This document shows positions 44,844-53,600 of a DNA stretch of 64,000 bases, piece after piece (position 1 is the first letter of the stretch; each line of letters opens with the position of its first letter). The position numbers and the translations under genes were made by a program. Source of the DNA: Bacteroidales bacterium UBA7009. GTDB taxonomy: Bacteria > Bacteroidota > Bacteroidia > Bacteroidales > Paludibacteraceae. The stretch lies in the NCBI GenBank assembly GCA_002449665.1, contig DJXH01000008.1:1-64000 (forward strand), read 5' to 3'. The notes below the pieces were generated by a model. That model ran no database searches. It was not told the DNA's origin and saw nothing but the letters and a program-made list of their open reading frames with translations.

Positions 44844-46316
44844 ATGCAGTCATTCGGTCTTCAACAACAGCAAAAACTTCAGCAGAAACTCTCTCCTGCG
44901 CAGATTCTTGTAGTGCGCCTGCTCGAAGTGCCTACTTACGAACTCGGGCATCGTATCAACGAAGAGTTGCAGGAGAACCCTGCCCTTGAGGAGGTGGACA
45001 AGCGTATGGAAACGCCTGCCGACGACGGCTATCAACAAGCCGAGCAGGACGAATACCAAAACCCGCTGCAAAACGAAGACTTTGACTACGATGCCTATAT
45101 CCAAGACGACGAGATACCCGACTACAAACTCTATCAACGGCAGAACAATGTAGCAGACGAGACTTTCGATGTCCCCGTCTCTGCCGGTGTCAGTTTTCTC
45201 GAATATCTCAAAAGTCAGGTCTATCTTACCAAGATGGACAAGCCCGATCGCCATATTGCCAAGTTTATCATCGGCAATATAGACGACAACGGCTATCTGC
45301 GCCGTACTGCCGACGAACTGTCGGACGACCTTGCTTTTAAGGAAGGCTTGGACGTGCCGCCTGCCAAGATACAGACAATCATCTCCGAGATTCAGCGTTT
45401 TGACCCGCCCGGAGTGGGAGCCAAAGACTTGCAGGAGTGTCTGTTGCTGCAACTGCGCCAACTCCCCGCTTCTCCTTCAGTTGATACTGCCATAAAAGTG
45501 CTGACATCCGCCTTTGACGATTTCAGCAAACGCCATTTCGACAAGGTGCGGCAGCGTTTGGACATCACCGAAGACCAACTCAAGGCCGCCATACAAGAGA
45601 TAACGCGCCTCAACCCCAAGCCAGGCAGCGCGTGGACAGGCACTGTCTATGACCGCAATCAGACTACCGTCATTCCCGACTTTATCATAGAAAACGAAGA
45701 CGGCGAGGTGAAAGTAACGCTTAACACCGGCGATGTGCCGCAACTGCGTATCAGCCGCGAATACAGCGATATGATGGAAGATTTCTCTGCTAACGAAGCC
45801 AACCGCACAAGCCAAATGAAAGATGCAGTGCGTTTCGTAAAACAGAAAATAGACTCTGCCCGCTGGTTTATAGATGCTATCGAGCAGCGCAACGAGACAC
45901 TGATGCGCACTATGACCGCTATCGTCCGCCGCCAAAAAGAGTTCTTCCTCGAAGGCGACATCACTTACCTCAAACCTATGATTTTGCAGGACATAGCAGC
46001 CGACACGGGCTACGATGTGAGTACCATATCGCGTGTGAGCAACTCCAAGTATGCGCAGACCGACTTTGGTATCTTCCCGCTTAAGTACTTCTTCTCCGAG
46101 GGTCTGTCCAATATAGAAGGCGAGACGGTAAGTACGAGAGAGATAAAAAAGATAATACAAACTATCGTTACAGAAGAGGACAAACACAAACCCCTTACCG
46201 ACGAGCAGATGGTGAAAGCCCTTGCCGACAAAGGGTACAAACTTGCACGGCGCACAGTCGTCAAATACCGCGAGCAGTTGGGTATCCCCGTCGCACGACT
46301 CAGAGTGAAGATGTAG
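44844..46316 (+). CDS. rpoN: RNA polymerase sigma-54 factor
   Basis: Alternative sigma factor that needs AAA+ activators. ATG 44844 gives 490 residues: a glutamine-rich activator-interacting region at the start (MQSFGLQQQQKLQQKLSPAQ), an acidic linker (about residues 55-110), the core-binding domain (VSFLEYLKSQVYLTKMD, FDPPGVGAKDLQECLLLQL), and the DNA-binding domain with the RpoN box ARRTVVKYREQLGIP near the end. No activator gene lies in the window. Eleven bp after the aminotransferase and 3 bp before the next gene. Confidence 0.96.
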   Translation: MQSFGLQQQQKLQQKLSPAQILVVRLLEVPTYELGHRINEELQENPALEEVDKRMETPADDGYQQAEQDEYQNPLQNEDFDYDAYIQDDEIPDYKLYQRQNNVADETFDVPVSAGVSFLEYLKSQVYLTKMDKPDRHIAKFIIGNIDDNGYLRRTADELSDDLAFKEGLDVPPAKIQTIISEIQRFDPPGVGAKDLQECLLLQLRQLPASPSVDTAIKVLTSAFDDFSKRHFDKVRQRLDITEDQLKAAIQEITRLNPKPGSAWTGTVYDRNQTTVIPDFIIENEDGEVKVTLNTGDVPQLRISREYSDMMEDFSANEANRTSQMKDAVRFVKQKIDSARWFIDAIEQRNETLMRTMTAIVRRQKEFFLEGDITYLKPMILQDIAADTGYDVSTISRVSNSKYAQTDFGIFPLKYFFSEGLSNIEGETVSTREIKKIIQTIVTEEDKHKPLTDEQMVKALADKGYKLARRTVVKYREQLGIPVARLRVKM

Positions 46317-46319
46317 CGG

Positions 46320-46949
46320 ATGGATAATTTCCCGAAGATATTGTCAAGAGCGATAAGCATACTCCTCTATCCGATGTTTATCCCCACATACGGAGTGATT
46401 CTCTATTCCGTCGTTATGTCCGGCTCTGATCCTATGATTAGTAGTGCTTATTGGTATATGCTACCTATAGGCACGTTCCTTTTTACTCTCTTCATACCTC
46501 TTACTGCGCTGCTCCTTCTGCGCAAAAGCGGACGAGTAAAAGACCTCTATCTTGACAACCCATCAGAGCGGTTCTACCCCTATCTCTATACCCTGCTCGG
46601 CTACGCTTTTTGGATTTTTTACCTTACGCACACCCTCCGCGCATCGCCTTTCCTTATCTGCACCGCTATAGGTGCAACTTTGGCGTTGGCTGTAGTGATG
46701 CTCGTCAATAATAAGTGGAAAATTTCCGCCCACCTTACCGCTATGGGCGGACTGATCGGTGCCGTGCTCTCATCTGCTTACATTACAGGCGTTTTCCCTA
46801 TTTCTGCAACCTGTGTTCTGCTTGCTGCTGCTCTTGTGCTGATGTACGCGCGTCTGTGTCTTAATGCCCATACGCCGTTGCAGGTGGTGGCAGGACTGAT
46901 GCTCGGCTTAATCTCAACCTCTGTACCCGTACTCATTTACTATGCTTAG
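46320..46949 (+). CDS. PAP2-like membrane phosphatase family protein
   Basis: A 209-residue integral membrane protein with about six helices. Two motifs resemble the histidine motifs of PAP2 lipid phosphatases: KISAHLTAMGG (residues ~135-145) and ARLCLNAHTPLQVVAGLMLG (~177-196). The first phosphate-binding motif KxxxxxxRP is weak (NPSERFYPY), so activity is not certain. This small type is common in Bacteroidota. It overlaps the DUF4105 gene by 8 bp. Confidence 0.75.
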   Translation: MDNFPKILSRAISILLYPMFIPTYGVILYSVVMSGSDPMISSAYWYMLPIGTFLFTLFIPLTALLLLRKSGRVKDLYLDNPSERFYPYLYTLLGYAFWIFYLTHTLRASPFLICTAIGATLALAVVMLVNNKWKISAHLTAMGGLIGAVLSSAYITGVFPISATCVLLAAALVLMYARLCLNAHTPLQVVAGLMLGLISTSVPVLIYYA

Positions 46950-47871
46950 TCTGCTTACTGTCTATATATGGCTTCTCACCTGTGCCCCCGGCGAGCAACT
47001 GTATGAACACTACGGACATACAGCCATACGCGTGCTTGATACGGAGCGCAACCTTGACCTTTGCTTCAACTACGGCACCTTCTCCTTCAATACCGACAAT
47101 TTCTACTATAAGTTCGTTCGTGGCGAAACCTACTATATGCTTGACGTAGAGCCTACCGAAGAGTTTATGTACGACTATATGGAAGAGTATCGACCTGTTT
47201 ATGTTCAAGAACTTAACCTCCCTGAGGCGAACAGTATGGCACTATATGCCGACCTTATACGCAATAGCCGTCCGCAAAACCGCGAATATCTCTACAACTT
47301 CGTCTATGACAACTGCTCTACTCGCGCCTATGATATGATTGTCAAGCACTTGCCTGATAGTATAACATCCTCCTATCAGGGCTTTGCCTCTACGTCGTAT
47401 CGCACTGCCATTGAGTATTATACGGGGCGCGGTTCGGTAGTGAACAGCCTTATCAATATGGTCTTCGGCAGCGAGGCTGACAAGCCAATGAACAGCCAAG
47501 AGAGGCTCTTCCTGCCCGAAGAACTGATGAACTACCTCGAACACGCAGTCTATAGCGATGGTATGCCTGTCGTTCTCGGTTCGGGTGCCGGCACATTTGA
47601 GGTCTATTCTCCGCCTTTTTGGGAGAAGACTTGGTTTTATCTGCTCTTGTTTGCCCTTTTCGCCCTCGCTGTCAGTCTCTACGATCGCCGTCGCGGCAAA
47701 CTCAGCCTGTGGTTTGACATAACAGTGGCTACTGTCTATCTGCTCTTGCTCGCCGTAGTTGTTTTTATTGTCTTTTTCTCTATTCACCCCTTGGTCGGAC
47801 TTAACTGGCGACTTATCGTTATTCCCCTTATCCATCTATGCGCCCGTCTCGTATATATAGTTCGCTTCTGA
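46942..47871 (+). CDS. DUF4105 (Lnb N-terminal-like) membrane protein
   Basis: A 309-residue protein with the DUF4105 core: LLTCAPGEQLYEHYGHTAIRV at residues 11-31, FNYGTFSFNTDNFYYKFVRG near 52, and YNFVYDNCSTRAYDMIV near 120, where conserved Cys, His and Asn suggest a papain-like catalytic site. Three or four helices follow from about residue 230. The usual cleavable signal peptide is reduced to a short hydrophobic start (MLSLLTVYIWLL). Probably periplasmic and membrane-anchored; substrate unknown. Confidence 0.82.
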   Translation: MLSLLTVYIWLLTCAPGEQLYEHYGHTAIRVLDTERNLDLCFNYGTFSFNTDNFYYKFVRGETYYMLDVEPTEEFMYDYMEEYRPVYVQELNLPEANSMALYADLIRNSRPQNREYLYNFVYDNCSTRAYDMIVKHLPDSITSSYQGFASTSYRTAIEYYTGRGSVVNSLINMVFGSEADKPMNSQERLFLPEELMNYLEHAVYSDGMPVVLGSGAGTFEVYSPPFWEKTWFYLLLFALFALAVSLYDRRRGKLSLWFDITVATVYLLLLAVVVFIVFFSIHPLVGLNWRLIVIPLIHLCARLVYIVRF

Positions 47872-49322
47872 CTCTCTGTCTTTGCATTTGCTGTGCTGCA
47901 CGCCCATCGCTCAATATAGTGGCTGTGGTTGACGGTATGCGCGCAGAGGATGTGGAGAAAGTGCTGCCTTATCTCAACAAAGGCGGACTGCGTACCGTCT
48001 GCAGCGAAGGACAATCGTACATATCACAGCCTCGTCAAGAGGTCTATGGCGGCATAGAGACGGTCGTGTCTCTGCTTTCCGGCACTGCTCCCGCCGACAA
48101 CGGCATAGCGATGAATACCTATATGACCCCCGCAGACAACAGTCTGCATCTCGCTCTTGAAGACAAGTCGGAGGCAGGTATCATCTCACGCCACCAACTC
48201 TCCCCCAGACCTATACTCACTCCGCTCCTTGCCGACCGTTTCCGTTTTCGTTTCGGTAAGCAGGCGGGTATATACGCTGTCGGGTTAGACCCGCAGACTA
48301 CTATTGCACTTGCCGGGCACTCCGCCAACGGCTGCTGTTGGCTTGACGAGCAACAACACCTCTGGGCTACCACCACTTTCTATAAGCAGGGACTGCCGCC
48401 CGTAGCGGATGAGATTAACCTGAACGGTTCCATCTCGCAAACGCTTGCCAAGGACTGGCAGCCGAGGCTCAGCATCAATATGTACAACTCACCTACAGAG
48501 CAAGAACTGCAACGCGGTTTTCTCTACTCACAGTCGGTTTACCCCCTCTCCACACCCGCTGCCAATACTCTGGTTGTCAACCTCGCCCTTGCCCTTCAAC
48601 GCCATTACCACCTCGGTAAGAACGCCGATCCCGATATGCTCCTGTTGCAGTTCACTGTCCTGCCGCCCGATGCCGAAGGTGATTATATATCCTCCGCTGC
48701 GGCTGAAGATATGTACCTATGCTTAAATCAGGACTTGGGCTATCTTATAGAGCAAGTAGAACGCTCTATAGGCTCTGAAAACCTGCAAGTAACGCTTATC
48801 GGTATGCCACGCCGAGGTATATCTCCAGCCGCTCTCACGGATATGGGTATGCCTGTCAAGCAGTTCAGCACCGAACGTGCCGCCGCACTATCCGCCGCAT
48901 ACCTCATGGCTCTTTACGGATATGAAAAATGGGTACTCGGAGGCTACGGAAATACGATCTATTTCAATCGCCCCCTTATAGAGAAAAACAAACTCTCGCT
49001 CTCAACTATGCAGGAGCAGGTGGCAGACCTGCTCGTGGAGTTTGAGGCAGTGCAGGCCGCATATCCCTTAAGGCAGGCTTGCGAAGACCCGAACCTTTGC
49101 CGCTCGCTTGCCAAACGCTGGGCAGGAGATGTGGTGTTTACGTTGCAAAAAAGTTGGCAACTGACCTACAACGAGCAGCATATCATTGACTTCGTTGCCG
49201 AACCCAACCCCGCCTTGCCTGTCTATGTTTGGCAGGGTAATGCAACAGGAGATACGGAAACAAAGACAAAAGACATCAGCGTTTATGATGTTCAACGTAT
49301 CATTGCTAATACTTGGAAATAA
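47838..49322 (+). CDS. Alkaline-phosphatase-fold protein with missing metal ligands
   Basis: A 494-residue exported protein (signal MRPSRIYSSLLTLCLCICCA) related to PafA-type alkaline phosphatases/phosphodiesterases: NIVAVVDGMRAEDVEKVLPYL near residue 25, a nucleophile-region ETVVSLLSGTAPADNGIAMN near 75, and ALAGHSANGCCWLDEQQHLW near 152. The later metal-binding motifs seen in active relatives, DxxxH (after the LLLQFT strand, here LPPDAEGDYI) and ADHG (here LIGMPRRG), are absent. It is therefore probably a pseudo-enzyme or a highly altered one. Overlaps the DUF4105 gene by 34 bp. Confidence 0.75.
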   Translation: MRPSRIYSSLLTLCLCICCAARPSLNIVAVVDGMRAEDVEKVLPYLNKGGLRTVCSEGQSYISQPRQEVYGGIETVVSLLSGTAPADNGIAMNTYMTPADNSLHLALEDKSEAGIISRHQLSPRPILTPLLADRFRFRFGKQAGIYAVGLDPQTTIALAGHSANGCCWLDEQQHLWATTTFYKQGLPPVADEINLNGSISQTLAKDWQPRLSINMYNSPTEQELQRGFLYSQSVYPLSTPAANTLVVNLALALQRHYHLGKNADPDMLLLQFTVLPPDAEGDYISSAAAEDMYLCLNQDLGYLIEQVERSIGSENLQVTLIGMPRRGISPAALTDMGMPVKQFSTERAAALSAAYLMALYGYEKWVLGGYGNTIYFNRPLIEKNKLSLSTMQEQVADLLVEFEAVQAAYPLRQACEDPNLCRSLAKRWAGDVVFTLQKSWQLTYNEQHIIDFVAEPNPALPVYVWQGNATGDTETKTKDISVYDVQRIIANTWK

Positions 49323-49340
49323 ATTAAAATACAGATAATT

Positions 49341-49754
49341 ATGCTTTTATACGAAATCAAAGTTGACTATCAACGTCAGATGGGTGAGGACAACCCGGGC
49401 AGAGTAAAAGAAACATACCTCGTGGAAGGACTTAACTGCGCAGATGTGGAAACACGTCTTATGGAGCATATCAAGCCCTTTGTTTTTGGCGATTGTGAAG
49501 TTCCGAGTTGCAAGAAAACGCAGATTCGCGAACTCTTTACTTCTCCTGAAGCCGACCGCTGGTTTAAGGCGCGTGTCGAACTTATCACTATTGAAGACAG
49601 CGGCAAAGAAACACGCAAAGCCGTCAATATGCTCCAGCAAGCCACGACCATTGACCACGCTCTCAAAAACCTTAAAGAACACCTGCAAGGCTACGACTGC
49701 GAGATAATTTCCATAGCCAAATCACCCATCCTTGAAGTCTTCCGCGCCATATGA
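49341..49754 (+). CDS. DUF4494 domain protein
   Basis: A 137-residue cytosolic protein of the DUF4494 family, restricted to Bacteroidota and of unknown function. Seen: YEIKVDYQRQMGEDNPGRVK, ETYLVEGLNCADVETRLMEH, and the C-terminal CEIISIAKSPILEVF. Overlaps the acyltransferase gene by 4 bp (ATGA), so the two are translated together. Confidence 0.85.
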   Translation: MLLYEIKVDYQRQMGEDNPGRVKETYLVEGLNCADVETRLMEHIKPFVFGDCEVPSCKKTQIRELFTSPEADRWFKARVELITIEDSGKETRKAVNMLQQATTIDHALKNLKEHLQGYDCEIISIAKSPILEVFRAI

Positions 49755-50590
49755 CAGAGCCGCTGAAAATAGATGTTCGTGCCGCCCTCAATGCCAAACT
49801 GCCGGGCAAGCACATACCCGAGTTTATAGTTCGTTACCTTGAGCGTATAGTTCACGTCAAAGAGATGAACGAGTTTCTCAAGGTGCATACCACCGAGCGG
49901 GACTTCGATTTCGCTCGTGTATTCTTTGAGGAGGGGCTGCATTGTTCCTCTTCGATACAAGGTACGGAGAACATTCCCGCAGACCGCTCCCGACTGCTTT
50001 TCGTCAGCAACCACCCCCTCGGCGGACTTGACGGCATTGTGCTTGCTCTTATGCTCGGCGAACAGCGTAACTATCACTTGCGGCTTATCGTTACAGACCT
50101 GCTTATGTATATCAAGCCGCTTAACGGTATCTTCGTGCCGGTCAATAAAGTAGGCAAGCAGAGCCGCGAGTATGCGCAGCGGCAGCAAGAATTGTGGGAG
50201 TCGGATATGGATATTCTCTCCTTCCCGGCCGGTGCCTGCTCTCGTTTGCAAAAAGTAAAGGGTGAAGGATTAGTAATAAAAGACCTTGAGTGGCAAAAGT
50301 CGTTTGTGCGCAATGCCGTCAAGTATGAGCGCGACATCGTGCCAATCTATTTCGACGGCAAGAACTCTCGCTTTTTCTACCGCCTTGCCTACTGGCGCAA
50401 GAAACTCGGAATCAAGGTCAATATTGAAATGCTCTATCTCGCCGACGAGATGTATAAGGCGGCAGGTACGCATTTCTCCGCTCGTGTCGGCAAACCTATA
50501 CCATATTCCACGTTCGACAACTCCCGCACCCCGCAAGAGTGGGCGCAGTATGTCAAGGATATAGTATATGCCTTGGGCAAAGAGAGTTGA
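49751..50590 (+). CDS. PlsC-like lysophospholipid acyltransferase
   Basis: A 279-residue probable glycerolipid or aminolipid acyltransferase. The HxxxxD-type catalytic motif appears as SNHPLGGLDGIVLAL (about residue 86), followed by NGIFVPVNKVGKQSREYAQR and ILSFPAGACSRL (the FPEG-like block), and VPIYFDGKNSRFFY. Such Bacteroidota proteins resemble the acyltransferase part of ornithine/glycine-lipid enzymes, but the substrate is not proven. Last gene of the plus-strand run; ends inside a hairpin shared with the converging gene. Confidence 0.85.
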   Translation: MTEPLKIDVRAALNAKLPGKHIPEFIVRYLERIVHVKEMNEFLKVHTTERDFDFARVFFEEGLHCSSSIQGTENIPADRSRLLFVSNHPLGGLDGIVLALMLGEQRNYHLRLIVTDLLMYIKPLNGIFVPVNKVGKQSREYAQRQQELWESDMDILSFPAGACSRLQKVKGEGLVIKDLEWQKSFVRNAVKYERDIVPIYFDGKNSRFFYRLAYWRKKLGIKVNIEMLYLADEMYKAAGTHFSARVGKPIPYSTFDNSRTPQEWAQYVKDIVYALGKES

Positions 50591-50602
50591 GAAAAACTCT
50601 CT
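50581..50602. terminator. Compact hairpin shared by two converging genes
   Basis: AGAGAGTT (50581-50588) pairs with AACTCTCT (50595-50602) around a 6-nt loop. It covers the TGA of the acyltransferase (50588-50590) and touches the TAA of the minus-strand gene (50604-50602), only 11 bp apart. Flanking T runs are absent; termination is inferred from position. Confidence 0.5.
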
Positions 50603-53600
50603 TACTGTATTACAAATTTCTGCACGGTCTCGGTACTGTCATCTGCCGTAAATACGCAGATGTAAGTGCCGACCTGCGTTTTTATGCCTGTCTCTGTCGG
50701 CTGCTGTGTGTGGCTGATGGTGCCGGTCGTGAGTATTCTGCCGAGTATGTCGTAGAGTGTATATCGTCCTGTTTTGTTTGCCGTAATCTGTATCGTTCCG
50801 CGCTGACTTGTCAGTTCCACTTGCGGCGCAAACACCGTCCTGCCGTTCTCTGTCCGCTCGGGTACATACTCGCAGGTGCATATACCTTTCGTCTCGCCGC
50901 TGCGTGTCAGTTCTGCCCAATAGGGAGAGCCGAACAGAAGCGTTTTTCTGTTATCTTCGCTGCCCTCGTATATATAACTGCTGTGTTCGCCGCGTGCAGG
51001 TATGGCTGTGCCGCTTCTGTACCACTGTATGGCGGAGAATCTATATCCGCCGTTGTAGCGGTCGTTGAGTATGGCAAGTACGTCGTTCCATTTCTGCATT
51101 ATCAGCCACGACGGGTACTTTACGTGCAGCGGCTGTTCGTAGGTCAGCGGCTTGGCGTTGTCGCCTTCTATGGTCAGTTGCACGGCGTAGTCATCGGGGC
51201 GTATGTATCTCGTCGTGTCTGCTGTCCGCGTAAATAATATGTTCACCCGCTGTTCCGGCATTTGAGCAAGACCTATTACCGTATCTCTGAAATGTCCGTT
51301 AGGTTCCTTTGCGGGGAAATATACCGACAGTTGTTTGGGCGTACCTTTTGCGGTGCGCACCACTACCTGCAAACTCTTCTCGTTGGCGCATATAGTGTCT
51401 CGCACAAGCAGTGCCACACCCTCATAAGGTTGAGGCTTAGGCTCTGGTTCAGGTTCGGGTTCAGGCTCAGGCTCAGGCTCTTGGCAGGTCTTTGTGGAGA
51501 AGTGCAAGGTGATGACACTGTCGCAGCCGGCAGCATTGGTGAGCTTGCGGGTGTAGTCCTTTGCTTCAAAGCAGGAGATGCCGTACCACAAGAACGGCAG
51601 TTCGTCCTCGCAGACTACAGCCGTCGTGTCGGACGATGTGTCGGTGCAAGGCACGGTGCAGGTCTTCGTGGAGAAGTGCAGGGTGATGATGCTGTCGCAG
51701 CCGGCGGCATTGGTGAGCTTGCGGGTATAGTCCTTTGCTTCAGAGCAGGAGATGCCGTACCACAAGAACGGCAGTTCCTCAATGCAGACTACGGCCGTCG
51801 TGTCGGACGAAGTGTCGGTGCAAGGCACGGTGCAGGTCTTCGTGGAGAAGTGCAGGGTGATGATGCTGTCGCAGCCGGCGGCATTGGTGAGCTTGCGGGT
51901 GTAATCCTTTGCTTCAGAGCAGGAGATGCCGTACCACAAGAACGGCAACTCGTCCTCGCAGACTACAGCCGTAGTGTCGGGGCCGACAGACGGATACAGG
52001 ACAGTGACTTCGTAGCGGACAAGGCTGTCCAGACCTTCTGTAGTCTTGAAGTGGCGCTGATAGGTGCCTGCGGTCTTGACTGTGGAGTCGTTCCAGAGTA
52101 TGGCACTGCCGCCTTCGCAGAACTGCTCCGTGAGGTCGTTGAGTATGAAATCCCTGAGAGTCAGCTCGAAAGTGCAGACGCTGTCGCAGCCCTCGGCATT
52201 GACGAGCGTGTCGCGCAGGGAGACGGGCAGGCTGTATTCGGTGCCGTGCCATTTGTAGTTCTCGCCCGGATTGATGGTGACGACGGTGTTCTCGTAGGTG
52301 CGGCGGAGAACTTCGACGTTGTACGCCACGAGGCTGTCAGCACCCGAAGCCGCCTTGTACATGCGCTGGTAGATGCCTTCGGTCTTGACAATGGAGTCGG
52401 TGTCGAAGATTTTCGCGCTGTCGCCTTCGCAGAAAGTGACAGGGACGGTGTTGGTGATGAGGTCGTTCACCCAGAGGTCGAACACCACGGTGCTGTCGCA
52501 GCCGGCGGTGTTTTTCAGGTTCTTGGTGATATAGGTGGTCTCCTTATAGACAGTGCCCTCCCACGGATAACTCTGGCCGTAGTTGATGACGGCTTTTTCG
52601 GTGTAAGATGATGGCTCATTGACAGATACGTGTATGTGGAAGACGCTATCGCAGCCGTCCATTGTCTCGAAGCGGCGTATGTAGTCGCCCTCGACGGAGG
52701 TGGTGATGCCGTACTCGGAGTAGGTATCGCCCTCGCAGATGGAGGCGTTGATGTACCGATCGTAGGTCTTGTTCACGGTCAGCACGAGTGTAATGGTGCT
52801 GTCGCAACCGCCGATGCTGGTATGTTGCTGTGTATAAGTCTCCGCAACGGAGCAGTTGAAGTTGTAGTCGGTGTAGGTGTCGCCCTCGCAAATGGTGGCA
52901 TAGACAGTGTCCTTATACACAGGCACTTCCTTCAGCTGCAGCACGCGCTGCCCCTCACGCCCGTCGGGGAGAGTGTATGGCGTGACGTAGGTGCCGCCGT
53001 GGTCATAGACAGTCCCCTGCCAGAGGTAGGAGCCGCCGGTGCAGATGGTCCAGTCCTCATACTCGGGTTCGAGAGGCGGAAGGACGGTGAGGTGCAGTGT
53101 GGTGGTGCTGTCGCAGCCTTCTGCGGTGAGGTCGTTGCGCGAATAATCGCCGTTCTCGTAGGCGATAAAACCGTTTTGGTCATAGACTTCACCCTCGCAG
53201 ATGGTGGCGGTTATTTCGGCGGATTTGGGTGAGCAGACAGTGAGGTTGAGGGTGTAGGTGCTGTCGCAGTTCCAGACAGACTGGAAATCCTTGTGATATA
53301 CGCCGGTCAGATTCTCGTCGAAGTTGTCGTCCTTGTAGCTCTGTCCGCTCTGTATGACCTTGTCGATGACGAACTTGTGAACGGGATGCACGCGGAGGAG
53401 CAGCTGGGTGATGTTGAAGCCCTTCTTGCCCTCCACTTTGGCGGAGTCGATGTATGTGGCGGGACGGCTTATCTCCTTGCCCGCAAAGGGATAGACATCG
53501 CCGGAGCAGATGTCCACGGTGTCGTACTTGAGGTCAAGGACGGGCTGTGTGACCGTGAGAATGACGGTGCTGTCGCAGCCGAAGCGCGACTTGAAAGTCT

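Noticed and set aside
51487..51980. Regular repeats considered as a CRISPR array
   Set aside because: The period is 174 bp with no unique spacers, the units are in frame and encode a protein repeat.
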